DNA of 64,000 nucleotides from Parapristionchus giblindavisi (taxonomy: Eukaryota; Nematoda; Chromadorea; Rhabditida; Diplogasteridae): positions 1,053,001 through 1,117,000 of the forward strand of contig CALSFV010000213.1 of the NCBI GenBank assembly GCA_943737045.1, given 5' to 3'. Each line of letters begins with the position of its first letter. The first letter of the stretch is position 1. Made by a program: the position numbers and the translations under genes. This document shows positions 24,312 through 35,453 of the stretch, in pieces. The notes below the pieces were generated by a model that was given only the letters and a program-made list of their open reading frames with translations, made no database searches and was not told the origin of the DNA.

Positions 24312-26808
24312 TCAACGCCTCTTACTGTCGCCCATTCTTCCCTTCCGAGCGCCCTTCGGCTTGCCAAAGACGTCGTTCGAACTACAATGGAAACAATAAT
24401 CAGTGTTTTGCACATTCAGTTATATCATTGATTAAACTAGTATATAATGAATATATCTTCTATTCTTACTATTCTTCTTCTTATTATTCTTATAGATGTA
24501 ATAATATCTGCATTGTTAGTGTTATAAATATTTTCTAACAATATTATTGTCATTATCATAATATCATTCTCGCTACCCCCAACTCAACCTCTCCTACCTG
24601 TGCTTGTCATTACGCTTCAGACGTTTCTTCTGTCCACCGAAGCCAAACTTCTTGTTGCGAGCCTACAATAAAACTTTAGATAATCAATATAGTCCTAAAA
24701 ATACTTCTAAAATACCAATTATAGTTCTTAATGTTGTTTTGGGATAACAAAAAAATATATTTCAATCAATAAATCAATACTAGCACATACATCTCTGCTG
24801 AAGCTCTTGGCACGTTGCATTTCCTGATTGGATCCTCCACGCATGGATGTCAGGCGCATATCCTCATCCTGAATTGTTCAACTGCTCATTATTGATTTTT
24901 TAACAGCAAAAAAAACCGCTTGTATCAGTCAATTTTCAAACTATTTATACATTTACATAAGTTTTTCCCCCAGCCCCAAAACAGAGAAATGGTTACGAGC
25001 GTGTCAGTAAAAAGCAACCAATCCCTTTTCCACAATCTGTCAGGAGATCAAGTTAACAATGGTGAGCATACGCTCACAAGAACTAAAAATTGTTGTTTTT
25101 TTTTTCAAATAAAAATAAATAAATCAATAATAAACTACAAAACCGTACATCATCCAATTGCATCTTCTTGGCGTTATTGAGCATGTCCTCCAGTTGTCCC
25201 TTCATTCCCTTCTTATGTTTCGCGACAGCACTCGCCAACTTCTTCTTCTCCGCCAACTTACGAGCCTCCGCCTCCTGTAATCATAACAATCAATAAATAA
25301 TTAAACAAATAATTTAAATTTCTAGAAAAATCTCCAGAATTGAAAGTATTTCACAGAGAAAAAAAAGAAATGTCTTACCTGCTTTACTTTCGAAGCGAAT
25401 CTCTTCTCTTCTCTCATCCTCTTAATCGCTTCTCCCTTGTCACGTGACTCCTGTGCATCCAACAATCGCTTACGGATCTACAATTAATCAATATTTTTTG
25501 TTCAATCAATCAATGATATCGCTAGTCGATCAGTAATATCTACAGTCTATGCACACATATTCTTACATGAACTGTGATTTTGAAAGATATTACTCCATCA
25601 ATCAATAAATCGATAGACAGCAGCTACCGTATACCTTCTGCATGTGTGCATCACTCTTTGCCATCTCTGCGTAGTAGTCAGTAGGACGGAAGACACGAAC
25701 ACCGGCTGCCTTGATTAAAAATTTCATTTTAATGTTCTCATCAAAACTTTTTTTTTAAAGATGCACCCTTACAAACTTCAAACAAGCACATTCCAATAAA
25801 TAACATACAAGAGTACTGAAAGATGGAGTCGGAAACAACTAAAAGACTAGGTGAATAGTATAATTGCAAGTTGCTTAAGACAGTCCCACAAAATATTTGT
25901 CCTCTGAATAATATATTGCATTTAACATACTTGCAGCTTGGGAACGGCCTGCTTGACAGAGTGCTCGGCTTGTTTGTAGCTGAAGAGAATGTACTTGTAC
26001 GTTTAGATATTGTCACAACAATAGTTGATAAAGAACATAGCCGTATAAGGCAAACTATGCATTTTATCCATATCAATTTCTCCACTGATCAAATTGAAAA
26101 GAAAAAATTAAGATAGTCGATAGCGCAACATACAAAGCGAGTTCTCGTTGGAAGTCATTCTTGGCTATATCGGTGTTCATCTCCAGTGGTGACGTCACAT
26201 CGACGTACTCTACCCATGGAAGTTTCTTAGCGATCGATTCGGCTTTCTGACGAAGTTCAACCTGAAGACGACCTTGGTATGCAATAAAGTATTAAAATCA
26301 TGATGAAATCACAGCTTGGAGTTTTCTTAATCCTATGCATCTTAATCTATGGTAACGATGAAGCTAACGGAACAATCTGCGCATAAACAAGTGACGCAAT
26401 AATAATACTAATAAAAATAATGATACTAATAATAACAATAGTAATAATATAAAAGTGTTCAAACTAACCGCCTTGCAGATCTTCTTCCTCTGCCTCAGCT
26501 CACCGGGCTTGAAGGCCACGTTGATCGTGTCCTTGCTGAGTAGACCAGAGGCGAAAGCGGCTTGCAACTGGAGAACGAGTAGAAATAATGCATAGTAATA
26601 TTATTTTATTCGGGACACTTTAAGCGCGTGCAAATTTCATCGTATTCATAGTAAATATGCTTCGTTGAAGATTTCTTTACACGAAAAAATATTTGAAATA
26701 AGAAATACTACGATTATTTCCCACCAACAATTTATTTCACAGTAAACCAACCTCCTTATCGAAGTCGGTGTCATCATGTTCTATATCAGAGTGCTCAGAG
26801 TCTGACAT
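24312..26808 (-). CDS. EBNA1BP2: EBP2 (EBNA1BP2) rRNA-processing protein
   Basis: Nucleolar factor for 27S pre-rRNA processing and 60S ribosomal subunit assembly in yeast and animals. Exons: 26808-26752, 26567-26469, 26261-26134, 25979-25931, 25709-25635, 25477-25379, 25274-25149, 24868-24791, 24662-24598, 24381-24312. All in phase, 281 residues, TGA stop. Features: acidic N-terminus; LPWVEYVDVTSP and NDFQRELAFYKQAE, the conserved EBP2 core; RVFRPTDYYAEMAKSD; a long basic coiled-coil (KRMREEKRFASKVKQEAEARKLAEKK, written here only in part); and the C-terminal KKFGFGGQKKRLKRND with a Lys/Arg tail, a nucleolar signal type. Length and motif order match the family. Its neighbours are also housekeeping genes on the same strand, but spacing of over 700 bp argues against a tight operon. 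Confidence 0.93.
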
Positions 26809-27554
26809 TGCTCCCGAAAAAATAAATAATTAAAAGACAAATTTAATTTAAAACAGTAAAACGCCATTTTCTTATCAAAGAAAACGTTAGCAATGAGAAC
26901 AAGAAATAAGATCTTAGGGAAGACGGCCGACTAATGGGATATAACTGGAAAAAAGAGGAAACAATCAATTTCCCGCTGCCCAACAGCAATAATCAAATTC
27001 ATCCAGCGACGAGCACACTACAAACTACACGAAAGAAAGACGGAAAGTGCTTTACAAGGGTATTCGCTGTGGGAATACGTACACCATGAATTTCACTTTA
27101 ATTTAAAAAAATTCTTTATACCTGTGTGATAGCTAATTTTAGTTTTCATTCTAAATTTAAATTTAGGTAATTCAAGCTCGGTGCATACGCAACATATCTT
27201 ATCAAGATGAAACACAACAATTCTTCTCTGAAGCAGCTTTATTATTGCAATACAGAGTGATATTTATATTACAATTACACATATGTACGATGAGTGTTCG
27301 GTAAACAAGAGATACATATTAATTTAAAACAGATAATTTAAAGGTGCTCAAAGTGCGTACTCGCTTATGAGAGGAGAAACCAGCAGAGGTATCAATAATA
27401 ATAATTTCGAAGGATGTAACAAGGTTCGAATGAGGGTGGTGTATCGAAAGATAGGAAAAGGTTGAGATTGTGTAGTGGCACACGTAAATGCAATACCCTA
27501 TCTACAATAATCAATCAATCAATATCAATCAATAATCGTCTAGACGGAGTAGAT
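26809..27554. other. Intergenic: EBP2 promoter and cyclophilin 3' region
   Basis: No exon recognised. An AT-rich stretch with two AATTTAAA-like clusters near 27090-27170. Nothing else supported. Confidence 0.4.
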
Positions 27555-28821
27555 TTAGTTGACGGCTTCCTTGGCGGTCTCGAAGGGAGCAGCAAGAGGG
27601 AGCTCTCCAGAGTCGGCAATGACAACATCCTACAATTATTGATTGAAGTAAGATCAAAGATCAAGAGGAAAGTAGGATCAACACACAAGTACACAATAAG
27701 AGTACAGACAAGCTCGGACAAACAGTAATCCAAGACCGTATCGAATTTCGTTGTCTGACCGTGCTGATCATATCTACAGTAGTATCCGATTATCGTACCT
27801 GCTTGGGACGATCCCCGGGGTTGGTTTGGGTGGACTCAATCTGGCGGACTACCTCCATACCCTCAAGGATCTTTCCGAAGACGACGTGACGGCCATCGAG
27901 CCAAGGAGTCTGGACCTATAAGAGAACAGAAATTCCTTTGTGTGACCTTAGTTATTATACAAGTGTCATGAGAATACTACTCAATTCCAAAGTTACTACT
28001 CTAGGAATAGTGTCAAGGTCGAAACGTGATTACTCCAGTATCGATGCAATTTCATAGTGGATACATAGACAGAGAAACAAATGCAAATAGAGCATAAACA
28101 TAACGAGAGTATTAAGATTGTAAATGTAGTACGCACAGCAAGATCAGAAAACAACTTACAGTGCAGATGAAGAACTGAGATCCGTTGGTGTCCTTGCCAG
28201 CATTGGCCATTGAGAGCCATCCGGGTCCATAGTGCTTCAGGGCGAAGTTCTCATCAGCGAAGCGCTCTCCGTAGATGGACTTTCCTCCGGTTCCATCACC
28301 ACGAGTGAAGTCTCCTCCCTGGATCATGAAGTCCTTGATGACACGGTGGAACTTGGATCCCTTGTATCCGTAGCCCTTGGCTCCAGTGGCGAGCTGGAGG
28401 AAGTTGTCAGCGGTCTTGGGGACAACATCTCCGAAGAGACCGATCACGATACGGCCCTCCTATAATGAATGAATCGATCAACTAGGATTTTAGCTAACAA
28501 TAGATCGATTACGATACGACCCTCCTATAGAAATGAACTTAGTTAGCAACATTTCATATCTTTCCATTCCACTTTACATTTCATTTTAGATTGCAGAGTA
28601 GATCCTCACCTTCTTTCCTCCGATAGTGATGTCGAAGTACACCTGCTTTGTGACGGTCACGGTGTCAGCGGCCGAAGCAAACTAAAAAAAAACACGATCA
28701 ATAATCCATTTTTTGCAGAAATTCAGATTTAAAACATGATTAGTCGGAATTTTTGAATAGTTAAGTCACTCACGGTGATGTACGCGAGAAGCGCAAGAGA
28801 GGAGAGACCGATGATACCCAT
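27555..28821 (-). CDS. cyn-5: Secretory-pathway cyclophilin (peptidyl-prolyl isomerase, PPIB/CYN-5 type)
   Basis: Catalyses cis-trans isomerisation of Xaa-Pro bonds during folding of secreted proteins. Exons: 28821-28774, 28681-28610, 28459-28160, 27915-27799, 27629-27555; 203 residues, TAA stop. The N-terminus [20 protein letters not shown] is a clear signal peptide, with no KDEL-type retention tail. The cyclophilin fold shows [16 protein letters not shown], the catalytic [20 protein letters not shown] (Arg plus Phe-Met-Gln), [13 protein letters not shown], and [12 protein letters not shown] with the Trp needed for cyclosporin binding. The size equals that of worm CYN-5. The ATG lies 2 bp after a TTTTGCAG acceptor. 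Either SL trans-splicing or an upstream coding exon at 29335-29305 (donor A|GTGAGT, in phase, adding MRPMVHFLVMM) would explain this. Confidence 0.95.
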
Positions 28822-29021
28822 CACTGCAAAATAATACAAATTAAAAATCGAAAACAACAACAAATCAGACAAGCAAATGATACAGCGAGCTCGTTTTCAC
28901 TATGGAAGCGATTCTAAAGGAACATAGCTATACTAGCGGACGGAAGGCAACATAGTAGAATCGTGAAATGTCACAAAGATACCTATAAGACGCCTTCCGT
29001 TTACTCTGGCCGAGCGCCACG

Positions 29022-29100
29022 TCAACATTTTCGAACAAGACCGCGACGCTCCCGAATGGACTAGCCGCGTCGCGGTCTCGGTTGTTCAAATGAACGTTGA
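29022..29100. repeat. GC-rich imperfect hairpin
   Basis: TCAAC...GACCGCGACGC on the left pairs with GCGTCGCGGTC...GTTGA on the right: roughly 30-bp imperfect arms, perfect over GACCGCGACGC, around a short loop. Far more GC-rich than its surroundings. Possibly a very small MITE in the cyclophilin upstream region; no target duplication was confirmed. Confidence 0.55.
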
Positions 29101-29353
29101 TCGTATACGGTACGCAATTTTTGTAGAGCCGACAAACGAAAGTTGATCATATTTGGCCTAACATTTAAAAAAATAATTGTGTGAAGATTTAGCTAATCAG
29201 GTCGAGTATGCTAGGCGCTCATAACTAGAATGACAGGGCTGAACGAATGGAAAATAGACGTGTGATAAGATACTCTCGTAGGCTTGATAAGATACTGCAC
29301 TCACTCATGACAAGAAAGTGGACCATTGGTCTCATGTCTCTGTCCACTCTCTG

Positions 29354-29361
29354 CTTATATA
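29354..29361 (-). promoter_or_regulatory. TATA box, probable cyclophilin core promoter
   Basis: TATATAAG on the minus strand in the context GGGTATATAAGCAG. About 20 bp downstream begins ATGAGACC, the possible extra first exon of the cyclophilin gene (29335-29305), so the spacing is tight for the first ATG and better for the next one at 29326. Confidence 0.45.
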
Positions 29362-29925
29362 CCCTCAAGATAGAGAGTAGAGGGAGCAGAGAGGGTGAAG
29401 GTCACCAAGAATAACGATCTCGTATTGGGAATAAGTGCTTTGACCTCCTCTTCCTCTCGGCTATCCAATGCTATTCGTAGATCAATCAACTCAATATTAG
29501 GTTTATGAGCGTATATACAACATGAACAGAACGGATATACGAGTATATGAGAAAATAACCGTAGTAGGAGGTCAAAGAATGACTGACATGATCCAAGATG
29601 AGGAAGAATATTAGAGAATCTTGAAAGGATAGGAGAAGGCGACGAACGAAATTAGTGTTTGACAGCTTTTGAAAAATTGAGTTTGACAGCGAGAGTTATT
29701 AGATGGAGTGTAGACTTACAATGAGAAGGATAAGGGCAGGGATACTGTAGGCTCACATGGATAGTCTAAGTGCAAAAAGTAATGTAGTTGTTAGGTAGGG
29801 ATAATGTTGATATCTTCAGTCAAGAATTGCAACAATAGGACGAGATAATAGAATAATCGATATTTACAAGAAAACAACACAAATTACGGTAGTTAATGTA
29901 TACTGTAGGATTACGGTAATTTCTA

Positions 29926-31363
29926 TTAGACAGAGAATCCTGACGAGTGTAGTTGTTCATTGTACGGACTCCACTCTCGCTGAGATGTCATTCCACGGAC
30001 CTGAGAATGAATATAATACAATGAATGATGTAACATCTGTCTGTATGTTTATCTCTCTTTGTCTATCAGTCTCACACTCTCTCTATTACTGCTAATAATA
30101 TTTCCCAACCACATAAACGAAAGTAATTGAGCCAATATAAACAGAATAAGAGAGACCAAGAACATCGATTACTATATAAAGTTAAAATCGCTTTGGTTTT
30201 GAAAACCGTGGACTTTGAACTTTTCAGACAGTAGTCGGACTCTGATCATATATGAGAATTTTCCACAGCACCTAAGAGTTTCTTCCAAGGTCGTTTACCA
30301 GTAAACCAAAATAAAACACAGCCTAAAAAAAGAAGATTCATCATTTTCAAAATCTCAATTTTACAATCAAACACAAAAAATATTGATTTTCATAAATTGC
30401 AACGAAAATGTAATAAAGTATCCAAAAAATCCAAAAAAAATTAATAAAAGTAGGTACCAAATAATCAAAAGGTAATCAATAACATGCCAATTACCGTACC
30501 TCATGAACTTCTCCAGTGAACGGTAACAGACTATGGACAACACCGTACTCATCCACATGATAGTTTCCCTCTTGACGAGCTATGATCGCTCGTCCGTTGA
30601 TACTTCCTATCGTATTCATCTATAAACGTATACAGTAACCCCATAGAACCGTATTCCATGCCTATTGATGACAATTAGACAGTAATCCGAGAGTACCGTA
30701 ACCCAAGGATATTTTAAAGGCATGAGAAATCGATAATTAATATGATGAAAGTCATACCGCTTTCAATGCTCTCACAGCAAACTGCTGTTCTTGTCCTTCT
30801 TTAATCTTCTTATAATCAGGTCTAAAGCCGAATATTTCATCTTCAGCATCATCTTGTGCCATTTTGTGCGCTCTGAATGATTACGGTAGGGTACTAGTCG
30901 TCAACTAATCGATAATAATCTACTTACTTTTTGGCCATTTTGAAGTGTTCATGCAACGATCGTGAGCATACTGTAATTGGATCGAATTATAATATGTACT
31001 GTAGTTTTGGCCAATTGTAGTGGTAAAATATATACTGTATGTATCTAGCATAGTGTAACAGTAGTACTTGTTACACCTCCGTTTTTCTTTTTTCCGATCA
31101 AACATTCTCTATCAGACAACCGCGTGACTAGCAAAGAGACAGAGTTTGGGAGATACCCCTTTATGTATGTCTGACCCTCTCGGTATCGTACACTCCCTCG
31201 CTCCACGGAACCAATCTCTGACAGTCTGACTTTCTCGATACCGTATACTCTCTCACTCTATGGATAGCATGATGATCATTTCAACGAAGAGAAAATCATA
31301 CCCATTTCCAAAGATATTGAAGAGATCGCGATAAAAATCAGGGTACGCGAAATCATGGCTTAT
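29926..31363 (-). CDS. Unrecognised small conserved-looking protein
   Basis: Exons with consistent phase: 30970-30928, 30872-30758, 30619-30500, 30000-29926 (TAA stop). They give a C-terminal segment of about 117 residues including LHEHFKMAKK, AHKMAQDDAEDEIFGF, DYKKIKEGQEQQ, SINGRAIIARQEGNYHVDEY, LLPFTGEVHE and REWSPYNEQLHSSGFSV. An internal ATG at 30862 gives a minimal 103-residue protein. A further exon-like piece at 31363-31302 (SHDFAYPDFYRDLFNIFGN) has good splice sites, but its phase misses the next exon by one base. Either a microexon is missing or it is spliced differently. No signal peptide or membrane segment. I recognise no family. Confidence 0.6.
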
Positions 31364-32654
31364 CTGGAATAAATCAATCAATAAATATAATTAAAAAGTA
31401 CGATTACTGTAATCCAGAAAGAAACATATAAGGACAAATACGAACATAGAGTTCGCGAATATCGATGTAATATCAAGTCAGAGGAACTATTTCAGAACTC
31501 TAGGAAGCTAGCAAAAGTAGGTCCAGATATGGTAATACAAGATGTATTACACAACGGAAAGTTTGAAAATATTACGGTGGAATTGACTTTGAGACCAGCA
31601 TGAATTGAATAGGGGAGTGATCATGAATGAATGTGGGCACTCTATTAACGATTCATCCAATTCTTTCAATACAAATGGAGGTTCTACACTCACATCTATT
31701 GAGTTCACTCCGAACTTACTACTCTACTCTATCAGTTTCCTATGAGGTATTCAACACTTATCATAAATCGTTACCTATATTTAGCAATACATACGGTAGA
31801 CTTTTCGCTCCTAACATTCAACAATAAGTTAGGCATACTGTATCTAAGCCATCAGAAACTCACGAGGTGAAGGATGCTGTAACAACACAACACTAGATTC
31901 ACATCTACAACGGTACTGTACCTACTAGATTCACGAGGTCAGGGGTACTGTAATTGCACCAGACTAGTTCTCACGAGGGTTACTGTACCCAAACAAAGCT
32001 GTGATAATGATGAAAGAGAGTGAATGCAAGTTCTCTTTATTCCATTCTTTTCGTCTCTTTAATAGTCGAACGATCATGCTCCTTTGGTTTCGTCGTCTTT
32101 TCGCACCCTACGCACGTTCTCTCATCTTCCTATCATGTCTATCTTCTCTATCATCTTCCTTATCTTTTCCCATCGTCTTCATAAATGGCGATCAAACAGT
32201 CAACTCCCACAGTAATTGCGTGGTGAAGGGACGACAGAGAGGAACAAGGCGGAGAGGAACAAGATAGAAACAAATTAGTAAAGACGATATTGCTCTATCA
32301 AAGCCGTGAAAAATTCTCACTATGAGAGATGATCAATCAAGTGATATGTGGTAAACGATATCAAGATCAAAGAATCATCCTTATAAAGTGTTATATAGTG
32401 TGAGTCTCTTGCAGATCTATTTCAACCGAACAGAAAAATACTGTCAAAGTTCATTTCGCACAAAAAAACAACAACTAATGAAATACCAACGGAAGAAAAC
32501 TGTATAAGTATCGATCCATATAAAACAACGAACACACCCGTTGGATCTTTCTTTTAACAATATAAATAAATCGAAAACAACATAAAACAAAAATTCAAAG
32601 ATCAACGATCAAAAATCGAAAGATCAAGTCCAAAGTCCAAAGATCAAGTTTTTC
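31364..32654. other. Intergenic stretch upstream of the unknown gene
   Basis: No exon found. Between 31820 and 31990, TACTGTA/TACAGTA and CTCACGAGG words recur several times. Otherwise simple AT-rich DNA with AAAGATC words near 32600-32650, just beside the RPC9 stop. Confidence 0.4.
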
Positions 32655-34360
32655 CTATTCCTCCATTGGTTCTTCTTTCAGCTCTTGCTTCACCACCACA
32701 GCCTTCTTGCCAGCTCGTTCAGGTAGTGTTGATGTCACAGCCTGCAATTAATCAATAATCAACACAGAGCATTACTACTCTTGGACGAATTAATCAATAA
32801 TCCACCAGAGCTTTACTACCGTTTCATACCACCTTCCGTACTCAATCAATCAATAATACCGTAGCCTACCGTAAGCAAGGCCTCCAATTGTTCCTCCGTC
32901 GCGAGTCTTTCCTCACTCTCTTCGACCAACAGTTCGATGTCAACCTAAGTTCATAATATAGATATCTCATAAATTTTTTATTTAATTCGTTGATTGGATA
33001 TGAAAAAAACACTCTTTGTCAGTTAACCGAAGCTAAACTGAATAACGGAACTGAATATTTTCGATAAAGAAGATCAATTTGTGCGTTTTCTCGCCCAATC
33101 ACTGGCTATAACAATGTTCTGTTCAAAACTCGCGAAAAGAAAGAGAGACAGCGAAAAGTCTCCTCGTTTTACACACTATCTCGCCTTTTCCGTTTCTTTT
33201 CTTTTCGTGACTTTGAACAACACATTAGAAATTGGAAGATATCTGTATTACGATATGACGAAGAATAAGAAACTATGAATAGTCAGTTCGCAATCACGCA
33301 ATCATTAATTACGGTATCATGATACAGTACCTGTTGGGTTGGTCGTGTGTTGACCATCTGCAGCGTCTCAGCGGCAGTTAACTGCAATTGGAAAAGGATA
33401 TTATAATTGCGGTTAAACAATTGTATATTACAGCACCCCTTTGTGGATTACATTCGTAATTAAATATGGTTGAAACTCCTCACTCAAGTTATCTTAAAGA
33501 CAAAATATGCTACGTTACAGTGTCTATCTACCGTACACCTTACAGCCTGAATCTACCGTATACCTTGAATGGCCTGAGCGCCTCCATGCATTCCTTGATG
33601 CTCTCCTCGGTTTGGTGCGCTGCCGGCGTCATCTTGATGTACTTGAGCGCCTGACAGAGATCAAAGATCAAAGATCAATCTACCGTATAGTATCTACCGT
33701 ACCAACTAACATTGTATTCCCCAAAAATTTAAAAGCACAAAAAGGAAGGTCAAAAATAGAACAAGTCTAACTATAAGCAAGATTATGCTTACATTCGTTA
33801 AGGATGCCAATGATACAAGAGAGAATTGGGATATCGTATACCTCGAAGATTACGGTATTCAGATTATTGATTCGATCTCGCTTTGGTCGCTTGTTCTCCT
33901 TGTTCTTGATCTGCTGCAGCGTCTTCATTACCTGGAGCATAATTTACACAATCAATTCTTTTAATTTCCGACATTTGATATATAATCTTACATTTTCGGC
34001 GCTTTCATAGAATTTATATATATATATATATATATATAAAAGTGGGCCTATATTCGAAATATGGTAGGTAAATTTAAAAAATCGTTATTTTCGCATACAA
34101 AGAGACTTATATAGACTTGGAAATGGGCCGTATATGCTCGAATTATGAGGACAGGAAAATGGGTGATATAGAATTTGTATTATCTGGAAATCCAATATTC
34201 ATTCGATTTAACAAACTCTACGACAACAAGGAACAATTTTGACCCATCTCCAGTAATATACGTTAAATAGTGCTTTAGCCTCAAACATATTTATTATCAA
34301 ATTTCAAAGACCAACCTCAAAATTAGTGAGAGCCGTCGCCTGATCATCGAGAACTTCCAT
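32655..34360 (-). CDS. CRCP: RNA polymerase III subunit RPC9 (CRCP/RPC17)
   Basis: Forms the stalk of RNA polymerase III with RPC8 and helps recruit TFIIIB (known for yeast Rpc17). Exons: 34360-34316, 33931-33842, 33650-33564, 33381-33331, 32944-32870, 32741-32655. In phase, 144 residues, TAG stop (human CRCP is about 148). Diagnostic pieces: N-terminal MEVLDDQATALTNFEV; ALKYIKMTPAAHQTEESI, matching the vertebrate TLKYISKTP region; LTAAETLQMVNTRPTQQ, the HRDC-like helix with its conserved N-x-R-P turn; and VDIELLVEESEERL, the strongest family signature. Ends in a short acidic tail EPMEE. The identification is secure from motif order and length. Confidence 0.92.
34008..34041. repeat. (TA)n microsatellite
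   Basis: About 15 TA units in the first RPC9 intron. Confidence 0.9.
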
Positions 34361-35042
34361 CTATCCTTAAATACACAATTGATCTTTGATCTTTCAAATA
34401 TTCCTAAGATATATTTGATGGACATTGACCCCCGTACGTACATGGCAACTCGATGAGCTCGTAGATCAACTGTCAATCTGCTTTATCGATCGAAATCTCG
34501 TCATACGGTAACAACATAACAACACGTGTGTGGGCACCATCATCATTGAATCTTATCAATCATATTGAGCTCGCTAAAATTGATAAATCGATACGATCAA
34601 TAAATACCAGAGTACGGTAGGGAGAAAGGCAAACGAAGAATGGGGAAGGGGGTCTCATCGGGAAAAGTCTCATTATTGATGCTGAGATATACGGTAATCG
34701 ATCAACGGGGTCAAACACTCGATAAATCGATAATTAGGAGGAAAATCTGCCAAAGAAAACAACAAAAAATGGTAGGTGAGGTAAAATCTAGTAAAGAGAT
34801 TAGCTATTGATGTTAGAGAATGGTAGTGGAGTGGGGGAATATAGAGTATGCCCTGCCAAAAGAGCAAACACTACGACATAACTGAAACACTGGTACATTC
34901 TACTCTAATAGTACGAATGAGTAGACCATAAGAAGACCACTGAGGAGGAGCTAAAGAACGTAAAACCATGAGTAAAACAGGGGATATTGTCATGATATAT
35001 CTCTCAACTGAAGACTTATGCAGTGTGTTACATTTGCGAGAC
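34361..35042. other. RPC9 upstream region
   Basis: No exon recognised; AT-rich with TACGGTA and GATCTTTGATC words. Probably contains the RPC9 promoter. Confidence 0.35.
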
Positions 35043-35189
35043 GGGAGTACGTCGTCTTCCCATCACGCGTGACGAATACGCCCACCCCCACTTTGCAAGT
35101 TTTATATCTCAGGTAAGATACAGATCACAAAATGCAAAATAGTCGTGGACGTCCGTCACACGTGACCGGAAGATGGCGTATTCACGTCC
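35043..35189. mobile_element. Foldback MITE-like sequence
   Basis: Left GGGAGTACGTC...TCACGCGTGACGAATACG mirrors right GTCACACGTGAC...GTATTCACGTCCC: imperfect inverted arms of about 40 bp around a 65-bp AT-rich centre. Intergenic, just past the GMP synthase stop. Target duplication not resolved. Confidence 0.55.
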
Positions 35190-35453
35190 CATAAATACAA
35201 CATCGCGCTAGGATAACACACAACAAACAAAACTAACAAACTTTGAAATCTAGCAAAATGAAAAATTAAAGATCAAAGATCAAATGCAGGATGAAAGTTC
35301 AGAGATCAACCAACCAATGCAGGTGATTCTTGAGTTAACATCAAATAAACATAACAAAAGAGTAAATCTAGCTACTGACTATCAGAAGGGAGGGAAAATC
35401 AATCACTAAATCGATTAAAAAAGGCTTATTCAAGAAGAAATAGATCGATAATC

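Noticed and set aside
28232..28465. Plus-strand ORF of 77 codons
   Set aside because: Antisense shadow of the main cyclophilin exon.
24312..34360. A nematode operon of EBP2, cyclophilin, unknown gene and RPC9
   Set aside because: Same strand, but intergenic gaps are 0.7-1.3 kb and a TATA-like promoter lies inside. Nothing in the sequence shows SL2-type coupling.
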